A stretch of DNA of 64,000 bases from Janthinobacterium sp. FW305-129 (GTDB taxonomy: Bacteria > Pseudomonadota > Gammaproteobacteria > Burkholderiales > Burkholderiaceae_D), in contig NZ_JACYMM010000002.1 of NCBI RefSeq assembly GCF_020858115.1, positions 124,001 to 188,000 on the forward strand. Reading direction: 5' to 3'. The notes below the pieces were generated by a model, which had not been told where the DNA came from, did not search any database, and saw nothing but the letters and a program-made list of their open reading frames with translations. How positions within the stretch are numbered: the stretch's first letter is position 1; every line of letters begins with the position of its first letter. A program made the translations under genes and the position numbers. Shown in pieces: positions 44,298 through 54,431 of the stretch.

Positions 44298-44981
44298 TTA
44301 TTTTTTCTCGGCTTCCGCTTTCTTCGCCTCGGCGGCAGCCAGTTTCGCTTCTTTCTTCGCGGCAGCGGCAGCAGCCTTCGCTTCTTTCTTGGCAGCGGCA
44401 GCCTCCTTCTTCGCTTCGGCGGCCGTCTTCACGGGCGCGGCGCCATCGGCTGCGGCGGCGGCAGGCGCTGCAGCGGGCACTGCCTTGGCGGCGGCTTCTT
44501 TCTTGGCTGCTGCAGCAGCGGCCTTGGCTTCTTTCTTGGCTGCAGCAGCTTCTTTCTTCGTTTCAGCGGCCGTCTTGGCTGGCGCCGCAGCGGTGTCGGT
44601 CGCAGCAGCTGGCTTCGGTGCGGCTTCTTTCGCTGCAACTTCCTTCACAGCAGCTTCCTTTTTTGCCGGGGCAGCCTTCGCCGCCGGGGCGGGTGCCGCC
44701 GGCGCGCCGGACTTGGCCTGGCCATTCACCTGCAAGCCCGCTTCCGACAGCTTCACGGAGCTTTTCGGGCCGATGCCCTTCACGCGGCTTTCGAAATCGG
44801 CCCAATCCTTGAAGGCGCCGCCCTTGGCGCGCTCGTCGATGATGGCTTTCGACGTGACGGGGCCAATGCCCTTGACGCTGTCGAGTGCCGCCTGGTCCGC
44901 CTTGTTGACATCGACCTGGGCAAAGGCAAAGCCCATCGTCGCGATCAGGGTGGCGATGGCCAGCAGTATTTTTTTGAACAT
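44298..44981 (-). CDS. exported helix-hairpin-helix protein with Lys/Ala-rich tail (ComEA-like)
   Basis: A 227-aa protein. A signal peptide (1-21, ending FAFA) is followed by two helix-hairpin-helix motifs (LDSVKGIGPVTSKAII and FESRVKGIGPKSSVKL, about 34-82), as in the competence DNA-binding protein ComEA. From about 88 to the end it is a low-complexity tail of alanine, lysine, glutamate and proline with repeats of the type KKEAKAAAAAAKKEA, like histone H1 or AlgP tails. A GGAGAG ribosome site precedes ATG 44981. The usual ComEA is about 100 aa, so the tail is unusual. A periplasmic DNA-binding role is likely but untested. Confidence 0.82.
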   Translation of the reverse strand: MFKKILLAIATLIATMGFAFAQVDVNKADQAALDSVKGIGPVTSKAIIDERAKGGAFKDWADFESRVKGIGPKSSVKLSEAGLQVNGQAKSGAPAAPAPAAKAAPAKKEAAVKEVAAKEAAPKPAAATDTAAAPAKTAAETKKEAAAAKKEAKAAAAAAKKEAAAKAVPAAAPAAAAADGAAPVKTAAEAKKEAAAAKKEAKAAAAAAKKEAKLAAAEAKKAEAEKK

Positions 44982-45100
44982 GGGTATCTCTCCGTGATGT
45001 GGTTTCAAGATGACTCGAACGCAAGGGAGGAACAGCGCCTTAACGGCTTTAACGGCTGTGGCGTGATATGGTTGACAAGACGGCACGGCAGAACGGCAGG

Positions 45101-45134
45101 AAAACCTGCGCCAGATCAAACGGCCTGGCGCAGG
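45101..45134 (-). terminator. rho-independent terminator after hldA
   Basis: CCTGCGCCAG and CTGGCGCAGG form a perfect 10-bp stem with a 10-nt loop; on the minus strand TTTT follows. It lies 12 bp past the hldA stop. Confidence 0.8.
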
Positions 45135-45146
45135 TAGTGCAACAAT

Positions 45147-46100
45147 TTACTGCGGGAACAGCTCTTCGCGGGTGACGGTGGCCGTGCCCAGCTTGCCGAC
45201 GACGATGCCGCCGGCGCGGTTGGCCGTACGCACGGCGTCGCCCAGGTCCATCCCGGCGCCCAGCATGGCCGCCATGGTGGCGATCACCGTGTCGCCGGCG
45301 CCCGAGACGTCGAACACTTCGCGCGCATCGGTGGGCATGTGCAGCACATCATCGGCCGTGTACAGGCTCATGCCTTCTTCCGAACGCGTCAGCAGCAAGG
45401 CATCCAGCCCCAGCTGCGCGCGCATCTGCTGCGCGCGTTCCGTGAGTTGCTCTTCCGTGCTCCAGCTGCCGACCACGCGGCGCAGCTCGGACTTGTTCGG
45501 AGTGAGCACTGACGCTCCCGCATAGCGGCTGAAATCATCGCCTTTCGGATCGACCATGACGATCTTGCCGGCGGCGCGGGCCGCCTTGATCATCTCGGCC
45601 ACGTTCACCAGGCTGCCCTTGGCGTAATCGGACAGGATCACCACGTCGTAGCTGGGCAACAGCGCATTGAATTGCTTGAGCTTGTCGCGCAGCACCGTGT
45701 CGCTGGGCGCATCCTCGAAATCGATGCGCAGCATCTGCTGCTGGCGGCCGATCACGCGCAGCTTGATGATGGTGGAAATGGCCGCGTCGCGCTGCAGATA
45801 GCTGTGGATGCCGCCGCCTTCGAGCAGGCGCTCGACCTGGCTGCCGGCCTCGTCGTCGCCCACCACGCCCAGCAAGCTCGTCTTCGCGCCCAGCGCGGCC
45901 GCATTGCGCGCCACGTTGGCCGCGCCGCCCAGGCGCTCTTCGCGCTTCTCGATGCGCACGATGGGCACGGGCGCTTCCGGCGAAATACGGCTGACGTCGC
46001 CGAACCAGTAGCGGTCCAGCATCACATCGCCCACCACCAGCAGGCGTACCTGGGCCAATGCGGCCGGCGCCGTCAAGGCGACCACCTCATTGGCGCTCAT
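45147..46100 (-). CDS. hldA: D-glycero-beta-D-manno-heptose-7-phosphate kinase
   Basis: A 317-aa PfkB-family kinase that phosphorylates heptose 7-phosphate for lipopolysaccharide core synthesis. Motifs include [28 protein letters not shown] and the C-terminal anion hole DVSGAGDT. E. coli HldE has a second, adenylyltransferase domain; that is absent here, so this is the stand-alone kinase (HldA/RfaE1). It starts within the ugd stop (ATGA). The usual epimerase gene hldD is not in the window. Confidence 0.92.
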   Translation of the reverse strand: MSANEVVALTAPAALAQVRLLVVGDVMLDRYWFGDVSRISPEAPVPIVRIEKREERLGGAANVARNAAALGAKTSLLGVVGDDEAGSQVERLLEGGGIHSYLQRDAAISTIIKLRVIGRQQQMLRIDFEDAPSDTVLRDKLKQFNALLPSYDVVILSDYAKGSLVNVAEMIKAARAAGKIVMVDPKGDDFSRYAGASVLTPNKSELRRVVGSWSTEEQLTERAQQMRAQLGLDALLLTRSEEGMSLYTADDVLHMPTDAREVFDVSGAGDTVIATMAAMLGAGMDLGDAVRTANRAGGIVVGKLGTATVTREELFPQ

Positions 46101-47464
46101 GCGCGCGTCAGGATCGAGCGACCGATCCCGTGGTATTCGATGCCGTTCTCGGCCATGACGGCCGGCTCGAACAGATTGCGTCCGTCAAAGATCACGGCCT
46201 GCTTCAGGCGCGCCTTGACCTGCTCGAAGTCGGGGCTGCGGAAGGCTTTCCATTCCGTCACGATGAGCAGCGCATCGGCGTCCTGCAGCGCATCCTTCGG
46301 ACTGTCGGCAAAGCGCACCTTCGCCAATTGCTCCGGCGTCAAGTCCAGTTGCAGCACGCGGCGCGCCTCGGCCATGGCGACGGGGTCGTACACGGCCACG
46401 GTTGCGCCGCGTCCCAGCAAGTCCGCCAGCAGGACGCGGGCCGACGCTTCGCGCATGTCGTCCGTATTCGGCTTGAAGGCCAGGCCCCACACGGCGAAAT
46501 GCCGGCCCGTCAAATCTTCGCCGAAGCGAGTGACCACTTTGCGTCCCAGCACCTGCTTCTGCTGGTCGTTGACGGCTTCGACGGCACGCAGGATCAGCAA
46601 TTCCTGGCCGTAGCCGCGCGCCGTGCGCTCGAGCGCCTGCACGTCTTTCGGGAAGCAGGAACCGCCATAGCCGCAACCGGCGTACAGGAAACTATGGCCG
46701 ATGCGCGGGTCGGAACCGATGCCATGGCGTACGGCTTCGATATCGACGCCCACCTTGTCGGCCAGGTTCGCCAGTTCATTCATGAAGGAAATGCGCGTGG
46801 CCAGCATGGCATTCGCCGCATATTTGGTGAACTCGGCCGAGCGCACGTCCATCCAGTGGGTGCGCTCGTGGTTGCGGTTGAACGGCGCGTACAGGCTTTT
46901 CAGCAATTCGCGTGCGCGCTCGCCGTCCGGCGTGGCATCGACGCCGACGACGATGCGGTCCGGGCGCATGAAGTCTTCGACGGCCGCGCCTTCCTTCAGG
47001 AATTCCGGGTTCGACGCCACCGAGAACGTGGCGGCCACGCCGCGCGCGTCGAGTTCGCCCTGGATGGCGGCGCGCACTTTTTCAGCCGTGCCGACGGGCA
47101 CGGTGGACTTGTCGACGATGACCTTGAAGTCCGTCATGTACTTGCCGATGCCGCGCGCGGCGGCCAGCACGTATTGCAAGTCGGCCGAGCCGTCTTCATC
47201 GGGCGGCGTGCCGACGGCGATGAATTGCATCACGCCGTGCGCGGCGGCCGCTTCGATGTCGGTGGAAAAGGTCATGCGCCCGGCGGCGCGGTTGCGCGCG
47301 ACGACCTCTTCCAGGCCCGGTTCATGGATGGGGATGCCGCCGCTGTTGAGCAAAGCGACCTTCTGTGCGTCCAGGTCGAGGCAAAAGACGTCGTTGCCCA
47401 GCTCCGCCAGGCAGGCGCCGGTCACGAGGCCCACATAGCCCGTGCCGATAATGGTGATTTTCAT
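46097..47464 (-). CDS. ugd: UDP-glucose 6-dehydrogenase
   Basis: A 455-aa NAD-dependent enzyme oxidising UDP-glucose to UDP-glucuronate for exopolysaccharide or lipid A modification. It has the Rossmann motif IGTGYVG and the catalytic cysteine in [10 protein letters not shown]. Start ATG 47464 (MKITIIG); a longer frame to 47509 is not supported. It overlaps hldA by four bases and follows lapB by 82 bp. Confidence 0.94.
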   Translation of the reverse strand: MKITIIGTGYVGLVTGACLAELGNDVFCLDLDAQKVALLNSGGIPIHEPGLEEVVARNRAAGRMTFSTDIEAAAAHGVMQFIAVGTPPDEDGSADLQYVLAAARGIGKYMTDFKVIVDKSTVPVGTAEKVRAAIQGELDARGVAATFSVASNPEFLKEGAAVEDFMRPDRIVVGVDATPDGERARELLKSLYAPFNRNHERTHWMDVRSAEFTKYAANAMLATRISFMNELANLADKVGVDIEAVRHGIGSDPRIGHSFLYAGCGYGGSCFPKDVQALERTARGYGQELLILRAVEAVNDQQKQVLGRKVVTRFGEDLTGRHFAVWGLAFKPNTDDMREASARVLLADLLGRGATVAVYDPVAMAEARRVLQLDLTPEQLAKVRFADSPKDALQDADALLIVTEWKAFRSPDFEQVKARLKQAVIFDGRNLFEPAVMAENGIEYHGIGRSILTRA

Positions 47465-47546
47465 GGTTGTGCCGTATTTCTGAAATATAGGTGTTACATA
47501 CGAGTACACGCCACGTTGCGCGAGGCAAGGTGGCGTGTACGATTGA

Positions 47547-48722
47547 TCAATTCATGACATTTAATTCTTCAGTGCGGCGCGGCGGGTAGGTTTCCCACTT
47601 ATTGCAGCCAGGGCAGTGCCAGTAGAACTGGCGCGCCTTGAAGCCGCAGTGGCTGCACTGGTAGCGGGCCAGCTTCTGCGTGTAGCCGTGCACGAGGTTT
47701 TTCACCATCGACAGCTCCGACCAGATGGCGGCCGGGGCATCCATCATGCGCGCTTCCAGCAGTTTATCGAGGCCCAGCAGGGTCGGCGTGCGGCGCAATT
47801 CCGCGCTGACCAGCTGTTTCGCCGCTTCCACGCCGTCGAGTTCGATGACGGCCTTGAAGACGACTTCGATCAGGTCGATCGACGACGCCTCTTCCAGGTA
47901 GGAACGCAGCAGGTTGACGCCTTCCTGCGGACGGCCCAGCCTGGTGTAACCATCCATCAGGCGCTGGGCCACCAGGGCCACGTGCGGCACGCTTTGCTGC
48001 TCGACGCGGCGCCAGGTGGTCAGCGCGCCTTCCACGTCGCCGCGCGCCAGCAGCACGTCGCCCGTCAGGATGGTGGCGCGCACGCTCTTGCGGTCCGTCT
48101 GCAGGGCTTTTTCCAGCAGCGGCATGGCTTCGTCCGGTTTCATGTGCACGAGGGCGTCATGCGCCAGCTCGCAATAGAACTGGGCGATTTCCTTCTGGCG
48201 CGCGCCGGCGCCCGATTCCTGCAAACCCACGGCCGCTTCGATGGCGCGTGGCCATTCCTTTTCGCGCTGGTAGATTTCCAGCAGCGCGCGGCGCGCCTGG
48301 GCCGCATATTGCGTGTCGACCAGGCTGTTGAAGGTTTCTTCGGCGCGGTCCAGCAAACCCGCCTTCAGGTAATCCATGCCCAGCTCGTAGGCGGCATGGC
48401 CCTGCTGTTCCAGCGGCAGATCCGGGCGCGCCAGCAAGTTCTGGTGCACGCGGATGGCGCGCTCCGTCTCGCCGCGGCGGCGGAACAGATTACCCAGCGC
48501 AAAATGCATATCGGCCGATTCCGGGTCCAGCTTGACGACTTCGATGAAGGCGTCGATGGCCTTGTCGTGCTGTTCATTGAGCAGGAAATTCAAGCCCTTG
48601 AAGTAATTGCGCGGCAGGCTGCGCGATTCGGACACCAGTTGATGAATGTCAACACGCGCGGCAATCCAGCCCAGCGCGAAAAACACCGGGATACCCAAGA
48701 GCCACCAGAGTTCAAAATCCAT
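47547..48722 (-). CDS. lapB: lipopolysaccharide assembly protein LapB (YciM)
   Basis: A 391-aa inner-membrane protein that regulates lipopolysaccharide synthesis by steering LpxC degradation. It has an N-terminal membrane helix (about 4-20), a run of TPR repeats (about 40-350) and a C-terminal rubredoxin-like zinc site with two CxxC pairs (CSHCGFK, CPGCNKW). Downstream of lapA by 46 bp, the same order as in E. coli. Confidence 0.94.
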   Translation of the reverse strand: MDFELWWLLGIPVFFALGWIAARVDIHQLVSESRSLPRNYFKGLNFLLNEQHDKAIDAFIEVVKLDPESADMHFALGNLFRRRGETERAIRVHQNLLARPDLPLEQQGHAAYELGMDYLKAGLLDRAEETFNSLVDTQYAAQARRALLEIYQREKEWPRAIEAAVGLQESGAGARQKEIAQFYCELAHDALVHMKPDEAMPLLEKALQTDRKSVRATILTGDVLLARGDVEGALTTWRRVEQQSVPHVALVAQRLMDGYTRLGRPQEGVNLLRSYLEEASSIDLIEVVFKAVIELDGVEAAKQLVSAELRRTPTLLGLDKLLEARMMDAPAAIWSELSMVKNLVHGYTQKLARYQCSHCGFKARQFYWHCPGCNKWETYPPRRTEELNVMN

Positions 48723-48768
48723 GCGATTGTTTTTATTCGAGTAAGAGAGATAGGAGCGAGGACGGCGC

Positions 48769-49071
48769 TTACTGCGCGCTCACGCTGTCCGGTTGCGGCT
48801 GGACATTGCTGGGCACGCCAACTGTCTGCAGCGCGGCAATGGTGGTTTTTTGCTTGCTCGCTTCGCGGCGGTGACGGAACACGGTCGGCGTCAGGGCCAG
48901 CACGCCCAGGCTGGCGCCAGCGACAAAAAAGCCCAGCAGCATCAGGACCAGGGGGCCGCGAATTTCATAATTGAGGAAAACATGCAGGTCGACAACCTGC
49001 GCATTCTTCAGCGCAAAACTGAAGAACAGGACGAAAAGAACACAGCCAACGATGGTGGAGATGATTTTCAT
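48769..49071 (-). CDS. lapA: lipopolysaccharide assembly protein LapA domain protein
   Basis: A 100-aa inner-membrane protein with two helices (about 4-22 and 42-62) and a cytoplasmic tail, matching LapA (DUF1049). The frame reaches 49206, but ATG 49071 (MKIISTIVG) is the family start. It stands between ihfB, from which a terminator separates it, and lapB. Confidence 0.88.
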   Translation of the reverse strand: MKIISTIVGCVLFVLFFSFALKNAQVVDLHVFLNYEIRGPLVLMLLGFFVAGASLGVLALTPTVFRHRREASKQKTTIAALQTVGVPSNVQPQPDSVSAQ

Positions 49072-49252
49072 CGATACGCCCAGAAAGTACAAAAAATGCC
49101 CGTATGGCACAACCTTGGAATGCCTGACAGAAGCGCAGCGAGCGTCAGTGATTTGTGGCCAAGAAGCGCAACCGTGCTCGAGCACGGTGAGCATCGCCGG
49201 CCGCAAAGCGCGACGCGCAGTAGCTTATGTCAGGTATTCTCAGCATATTAAC

Positions 49253-49284
49253 AAAAAAAAGCGGCATCCAAGGGACGCCGCTTT
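49253..49284 (-). terminator. rho-independent terminator after ihfB
   Basis: AAAGCGGC pairs with GCCGCTTT, with a further TCC/GGA helix inside beyond an A-C mismatch; on the minus strand about eight Ts follow. It separates ihfB from lapA. Confidence 0.85.
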
Positions 49285-49307
49285 CTATGTCGCCTTCCAG
49301 CAGACGA

Positions 49308-49613
49308 TTAATCCTCGATAATCGGTTGCCCGACCATCGCGTCCACCCGCTCGCGCAACTGTTTGCCCGGCTTGAAGTGGGGTACCCGTTTTTCGGGCAC
49401 CATCACCTTGTCGCCGGATTTCGGGTTGCGGCCGATGCGCGGGGGCCTGCTGTTCAGGGCAAAACTGCCAAAACCGCGGATCTCGATACGCTGACCGGTC
49501 GCCAGGGCGTTGGTCATCGCATCGAGAATGGTCTTGACGGCATACTCCGCATCTTTCGCCACCAGCTGAGAATAACGCTCAGCGAGGCGGTTGATCAGCT
49601 CGGACTTTGTCAT
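49308..49613 (-). CDS. ihfB: integration host factor subunit beta
   Basis: A 101-aa DNA-bending protein that pairs with IhfA. The DNA-contact arm is visible as [18 protein letters not shown] with the intercalating proline, and the N-terminus [13 protein letters not shown] is diagnostic. It follows rpsA by 20 bp, as in E. coli, and ends at a terminator. Confidence 0.95.
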   Translation of the reverse strand: MTKSELINRLAERYSQLVAKDAEYAVKTILDAMTNALATGQRIEIRGFGSFALNSRPPRIGRNPKSGDKVMVPEKRVPHFKPGKQLRERVDAMVGQPIIED

Positions 49614-49633
49614 CTGCCGGTATCCGCGAAGTC

Positions 49634-51346
49634 TTAGTTCTTGTTATCGAACTTAGCTTTCAACAAGGCGCCCAGGCTGGTGGTGCCCGAAGCTGCGTTG
49701 TTGTCGGTAGCTGCCATCTTCTGCATGGCTTCCTGGGTTTCCACGTTGTCTTTCGCTTTGATCGACAGTTGGATACCACGGGCTTTGCGGTCGATGTTCA
49801 GAACCATTGCTTCAACGGTATCGCCGACTTTCAGGTGCGTACCAGCATCTTCAACGCGGTCGCGCGAGATTTCGGAAGCGCGCAGGTAGCCTTCAACTTC
49901 TTCGGACAGTTGGATCACGGCGCCTTTAGGCTCAACCGATTTAACGGTACCGGTTACCAGCGAGCCCTTGTCGTTCATGGCTGCGAAGTTGTTGAATGGG
50001 TCACCTTCCAGTTGCTTGACGCCCAGGGAAACGCGCTCGCGCTCAACGTCGATGGCCAGAACGATGGCTTCCAGTTCGTCACCTTTCTTGAAGCGACGCA
50101 CGGCTTCTTCGCCGGTTTCGGTCCAGGACAGGTCGGACAGGTGCACCAGACCGTCGATGTTGCCGGCCAGGCCGATGAACACGCCGAAGTCGGTGATCGA
50201 TTTGATCGCGCCGCGGACTTTGTCACCTTTCTTATGGGTAACACCGAAGTCGTCCCATGGATTGGCTTTGCACTGTTTCATGCCCAGCGAGATACGACGA
50301 CGCTCTTCGTCGATTTCCAGAACCATCACTTCTACTTCGTCGCCCAGTTGGACAACTTTGTTAGGAGCAACGTTTTTGTTCGTCCAGTCCATTTCGGAAA
50401 CGTGTACCAGACCTTCGATACCCTGTTCCACTTCAACGAACGCGCCGTAGTCGGTCAGGTTCGTTACTTTACCGAACAGACGGGTGCTTTGTGGGTAACG
50501 ACGGGACAGACCGGTCCAAGGATCGTCGCCCAGTTGTTTCACGCCCAGCGAAACACGGTTTTTCTCTTGATCGTATTTCAGGACTTTGGCGGTGATTTCC
50601 TGGCCAACCGTCAGAACTTCCGACGGGTGACGTACACGGCGCCATGCCAGGTCGGTGATGTGCAGCAAGCCATCGATACCGCCCAGATCCACGAACGCGC
50701 CGTAGTCGGTGATATTTTTGACGACGCCGGTCACGACCGTGCCTTCTTTCAGCGTTTCCATCAGTTTCTGACGCTCTTCGCCCATCGAAGCTTCGATGAC
50801 GGCGCGGCGGGACAGAACCACGTTGTTACGCTTGCGATCCAGCTTGATCACTTTGAATTCGAGGGTTTTGCCTTCGAATGGGGTGGTGTCTTTGACAGGA
50901 CGGGTATCAACCAGCGAACCCGGCAGGAATGCGCGGATGCCGTTGGTCAACACGGTCAGACCGCCTTTGACTTTACCATTGACGGTACCGACGACGATTT
51001 CGCCCGATTCCATCGCTTTTTCCAGAGCCAGCCACGAAGCCAGACGCTTGGCTTTATCGCGCGACAGGATGGTATCGCCGAAACCGTTTTCCAGCGATTC
51101 GATCGCCACGGAAACGAAGTCACCAACTTTGACTTCCAGTTCGCCGTGGTCGTTCTTGAATTCTTCGACAGGGATGAATGCTTCGGATTTGAGGCCGGCG
51201 TTGACGATCACGAAATTGTGGTCGAGGCGCACGACTTCAGCGGAAATAACTTCGCCGGAGCGCATATCTTGACGCGACAACGATTCCTCGAAGAGCGCAG
51301 CAAAACTTTCCATACCGGTAGATTCGTTAGTTGTAACAGTAGACAT
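49634..51346 (-). CDS. rpsA: 30S ribosomal protein S1
   Basis: A 570-aa RNA-binding ribosomal protein with six S1 (OB-fold) repeats, for example [18 protein letters not shown]. It helps mRNA reach the ribosome. Start ATG 51346 (MSTVTTNES); the frame extends to a GTG at 51355. No clear purine-rich ribosome site precedes it (GTGTGAACCCT), which fits the known autoregulation of rpsA by S1 binding its own leader. Codons such as GGT, CGT and GTT are favoured, as in highly expressed genes. It is downstream of cmk by 119 bp. Confidence 0.96.
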   Translation of the reverse strand: MSTVTTNESTGMESFAALFEESLSRQDMRSGEVISAEVVRLDHNFVIVNAGLKSEAFIPVEEFKNDHGELEVKVGDFVSVAIESLENGFGDTILSRDKAKRLASWLALEKAMESGEIVVGTVNGKVKGGLTVLTNGIRAFLPGSLVDTRPVKDTTPFEGKTLEFKVIKLDRKRNNVVLSRRAVIEASMGEERQKLMETLKEGTVVTGVVKNITDYGAFVDLGGIDGLLHITDLAWRRVRHPSEVLTVGQEITAKVLKYDQEKNRVSLGVKQLGDDPWTGLSRRYPQSTRLFGKVTNLTDYGAFVEVEQGIEGLVHVSEMDWTNKNVAPNKVVQLGDEVEVMVLEIDEERRRISLGMKQCKANPWDDFGVTHKKGDKVRGAIKSITDFGVFIGLAGNIDGLVHLSDLSWTETGEEAVRRFKKGDELEAIVLAIDVERERVSLGVKQLEGDPFNNFAAMNDKGSLVTGTVKSVEPKGAVIQLSEEVEGYLRASEISRDRVEDAGTHLKVGDTVEAMVLNIDRKARGIQLSIKAKDNVETQEAMQKMAATDNNAASGTTSLGALLKAKFDNKN

Positions 51347-51465
51347 AGGGTTCACACAGGTTATCCAGCAGAGATCGCACGATGCGACTTAAACTGGGTT
51401 AGGTTTTTGACACACCCGGACAGGCCAGGAGCCGTCAACGGGCACCACATAGCATAGTAATCACA

Positions 51466-52134
51466 CTATTTTGCAACTGACGCATACCATTTCAACACGG
51501 TTTCGACGGCATCATCTGCCGTCATTGCCGACGTATCGAGGACATGCGCCCCTTCCGCGGGGACCAGCGGCGCAATCGCACGGTGAGTATCACGTTCGTC
51601 CCGCGCCTGCAAATCCATCAGAAGGTCTTCCATATTAGCAGAAAAACCCTTGTCTATCAATTGCTTGTAGCGCCGTTGCGCGCGCGCCTCGACGCTGGCC
51701 GTGAGAAAGACCTTCAATTGGGCATGCGGGAAGATCACCGTGCCCATGTCGCGCCCGTCGGCCACCAGGCCCGGCGTCTTGCGAAAACCCAGCTGCAAGC
51801 CCACGAGGGCATGGCGAACCGTTGGCAATACGGCAATTTTCGACGCCGTATTGCCCACTTCTTCGGCGCGGATCTGTTCGGTGACGTTTTCCTGCGCCAG
51901 CAGGATTTCGCCGCCCGCGAAATGGCAGGGCAAGTGCTCGGCCAGCTTGGCCAGCGCGTGCTCGTCGCGCAAGTCGGTGCCGCGGCGCAGCGCGCTCAAG
52001 GCCGTCAGGCGGTACAGCGCGCCCGAGTCCAGGTAATGAAAGCCCAGCTTGTCGGCCACGCGATGGGCCACCGTGCCCTTGCCGGAAGCGGTGGGGCCGT
52101 CGATGGCGATGACTGGGATGTTGGAGGTTGGCAT
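51466..52134 (-). CDS. cmk: cytidylate kinase
   Basis: A 222-aa enzyme phosphorylating CMP and dCMP. The P-loop is GPTASGKGT near the N-terminus and the family motif [11 protein letters not shown] is present. Start ATG 52134 (MPTSNIPV); the open frame reaches a TTG at 52146. aroA lies 16 bp upstream. Confidence 0.95.
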   Translation of the reverse strand: MPTSNIPVIAIDGPTASGKGTVAHRVADKLGFHYLDSGALYRLTALSALRRGTDLRDEHALAKLAEHLPCHFAGGEILLAQENVTEQIRAEEVGNTASKIAVLPTVRHALVGLQLGFRKTPGLVADGRDMGTVIFPHAQLKVFLTASVEARAQRRYKQLIDKGFSANMEDLLMDLQARDERDTHRAIAPLVPAEGAHVLDTSAMTADDAVETVLKWYASVAK

Positions 52135-52150
52135 AGTATTAAACAATCAA

Positions 52151-53506
52151 TTAAATCAAGGTGTCTTTGGCAATCCCCGCAAATGCGGCGAAATACTCGG
52201 GGAAGGTCTTGGCCACGCATTTCGGATCGTTGATGCGCATCTCGTTGCCGCGGCGCGCGGCGCCATCGAGCGAGGCGAGCGAAAAGCACATGGCCATGCG
52301 GTGGTCATCATACGTGTCGATGGTGGCAGCGGCAATTTGCGCCGGCGGCGTCACGCGCAGATAGTCCGCGCCCTCCTCCACTTCGGCGCCCAGTTTACGC
52401 AATTCCGTCGCCATGGCGGCCAGGCGGTCCGTTTCCTTCACGCGCCAGCTGGCGATATTGCGCAAGGTGCTGGTGCCGTCCGCGTACAGGGCCGCCACGG
52501 CGATCGTCATGGCCGCGTCGGGGATGTGATTAAAGTCCATGTCGACGGCTTTCAGCACGCCGTTCGAACGGGCCTCGATCCAGTTCTCGCCCATGGTGAT
52601 GGTCGCGCCCATCTGCTGCAAGGCTTCGACGAAGCGCACGTCGCCCTGGATGCTGTCGCGTCCCACGCCCTCCACGCGCACGGGACCGCCGCCGATGGCG
52701 CCGGCCGCCAGGAAGTACGAGGCCGACGAGGCGTCGCCTTCCACGTGGATGGTGCCCGGGCTTTGATACTGCTGGCCCGGCTGCACGGTGAACGACTGCC
52801 AGCCGTCATGCTCGACCTTCACGCCGAAACGGCGCATCAGGTTCAGCGTGATCTCGATGTACGGCTTCGAAATCAGCTCGCCCGTGACATCGATGGTCAC
52901 GGCATGGTCGCGCGCCATCAGCGGCGCCACCATCAGCAAGGCCGTCAGGAACTGGCTCGACACGTTGCCGCGCACGGCGATGCGCTGCGCGTGGATGTGA
53001 CCGCGGCGAATGCGCAGTGGCGGGAAGCCCTGCTCGCCCGTGTATTCAATCTGCGTGCCGACGGCGTTCAGCGCGTCGACCAGGTCGCCGATGGGGCGCT
53101 CGTGCATGCGCGACACGCCATGCAGCGTGTAGTCGCCGCCGATCACGGCCAGCGCCGCCGTCAGCGGGCGGATCGCCGTGCCGGCGTTCCCCATGAACAG
53201 GTCCGCCGCGTGGTGCGGGAACACGCCGCCGCAGCCTTCCACGTGGTGCACCTGGTGGGCAGTGGCCGGGTCGCCCGTCAATTCATCCTGCGTCCATTTG
53301 ACGCCCAGCGACGTCAGGGCCGTCAGCATGACGAAGGTGTCGTCGGAAGCGAGCAAATCGATGATTTTCGTCGTGCCCCTGGCCAGCGCGGCCAGCAGCA
53401 GCACGCGGTTGGAAATGCTTTTCGAGCCGGGCAAACGCACCGTGCCTTCGACGTGCATCACCGGCTTCAAATCGATATGGTGGGGGTAGTGCTTGATCTG
53501 GGTCAT
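52151..53506 (-). CDS. aroA: 3-phosphoshikimate 1-carboxyvinyltransferase (EPSP synthase)
   Basis: A 451-aa enzyme of the shikimate pathway, joining shikimate 3-phosphate and phosphoenolpyruvate. It has [10 protein letters not shown] and [14 protein letters not shown], the latter with the glycine that typifies class I, glyphosate-sensitive enzymes. ATG 53506 has AAGGA eight bases upstream; the frame extends to a TTG at 53521. It lies 15 bp after tyrA. Confidence 0.95.
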   Translation of the reverse strand: MTQIKHYPHHIDLKPVMHVEGTVRLPGSKSISNRVLLLAALARGTTKIIDLLASDDTFVMLTALTSLGVKWTQDELTGDPATAHQVHHVEGCGGVFPHHAADLFMGNAGTAIRPLTAALAVIGGDYTLHGVSRMHERPIGDLVDALNAVGTQIEYTGEQGFPPLRIRRGHIHAQRIAVRGNVSSQFLTALLMVAPLMARDHAVTIDVTGELISKPYIEITLNLMRRFGVKVEHDGWQSFTVQPGQQYQSPGTIHVEGDASSASYFLAAGAIGGGPVRVEGVGRDSIQGDVRFVEALQQMGATITMGENWIEARSNGVLKAVDMDFNHIPDAAMTIAVAALYADGTSTLRNIASWRVKETDRLAAMATELRKLGAEVEEGADYLRVTPPAQIAAATIDTYDDHRMAMCFSLASLDGAARRGNEMRINDPKCVAKTFPEYFAAFAGIAKDTLI

Positions 53507-53521
53507 GCTGGAATCCTTCAA

Positions 53522-54427
53522 TTATTGTGTGGGCGCGGGCGCTTCCGCCGTTTCGATCGCCTCTATCCATTGCTGCCGCGCGTGCTGGGCGTTCGCGTAC
53601 ACGCCCTCGATGGCGGCGCCGTCGTTGGCGGCCAGGTGGGCGCGCAAGGTCGTCAACTGCGCCAGGTAGGCGTCCAGTTCGTGCAGCAGCGCCGGCTGGT
53701 TGGCCAGGCTGATGTCGCGCCACATTTCCGGCGATGAGCCGGCGATGCGCGTAAAGTCGCGAAAGCCGCTGGCCGCGTATTGAAACAGCAGGCCCGCGTG
53801 CGGCTTGTTGGCGATGTCGTCGACCAGCGCAAAGGCCAGCAAATGCGGCAGATGGCTGACGGCGGCAAACACCTTGTCATGTTCTTTGGGGCTCAAGGTG
53901 TGCAGGATGGCGCCGCAGGCACGCCAGGCGGCCGTCACCCGTTCCACGTCGGACGCGGCGTTTTCCGCCAGCGGCGTGAGCACCACTTTCTTGCCTTGAT
54001 ATAAGTCAATGATGGCCGCATCGGGGCCATTCGTCTCGCGTCCCGCGATCGGGTGGCCGGGCACGAATTGCGCCACCTTGACACCAAGTGCTGCGCGCGC
54101 GGCCGCCACCACGTCGCTTTTCGTGCTGCCCGCGTCGGTGACGATGGTTCCCGGCTGCAGGTGCGGCGCGATGGACGCGAGGATGGCACCCGTCTGCGCC
54201 ACGGGCGCGGCCAGCAGCACCAGATCGGCGCCCGCCATGGCTTGCGCCATGTCGCCGCCGATTTCGTCGATGATGCCCAGTTCAAGCGCGCGCGCCATCG
54301 ATGCCGGCGACCGGCCCATGCCGACCACCGTGGCGACGGCTCCCGCGTGCTTCAGGGCGCGCGCGAACGAGCCGCCGATCAGGCCCACGCCGAAAATGAC
54401 GACCTTGTTCAGTGCAGGCGTCGTCAT
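53522..54427 (-). CDS. tyrA: prephenate dehydrogenase
   Basis: A 301-aa NAD(P)-dependent enzyme for tyrosine synthesis. The dinucleotide loop GVGLIGGSFARAL (13-25) and the catalytic-region motif GHPIAGRE are visible, and there is no chorismate mutase domain, unlike E. coli TyrA. The length is usual for betaproteobacteria. It follows hisC by four bases. Confidence 0.93.
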   Translation of the reverse strand: MTTPALNKVVIFGVGLIGGSFARALKHAGAVATVVGMGRSPASMARALELGIIDEIGGDMAQAMAGADLVLLAAPVAQTGAILASIAPHLQPGTIVTDAGSTKSDVVAAARAALGVKVAQFVPGHPIAGRETNGPDAAIIDLYQGKKVVLTPLAENAASDVERVTAAWRACGAILHTLSPKEHDKVFAAVSHLPHLLAFALVDDIANKPHAGLLFQYAASGFRDFTRIAGSSPEMWRDISLANQPALLHELDAYLAQLTTLRAHLAANDGAAIEGVYANAQHARQQWIEAIETAEAPAPTQ

Positions 54428-54431
54428 ATCG

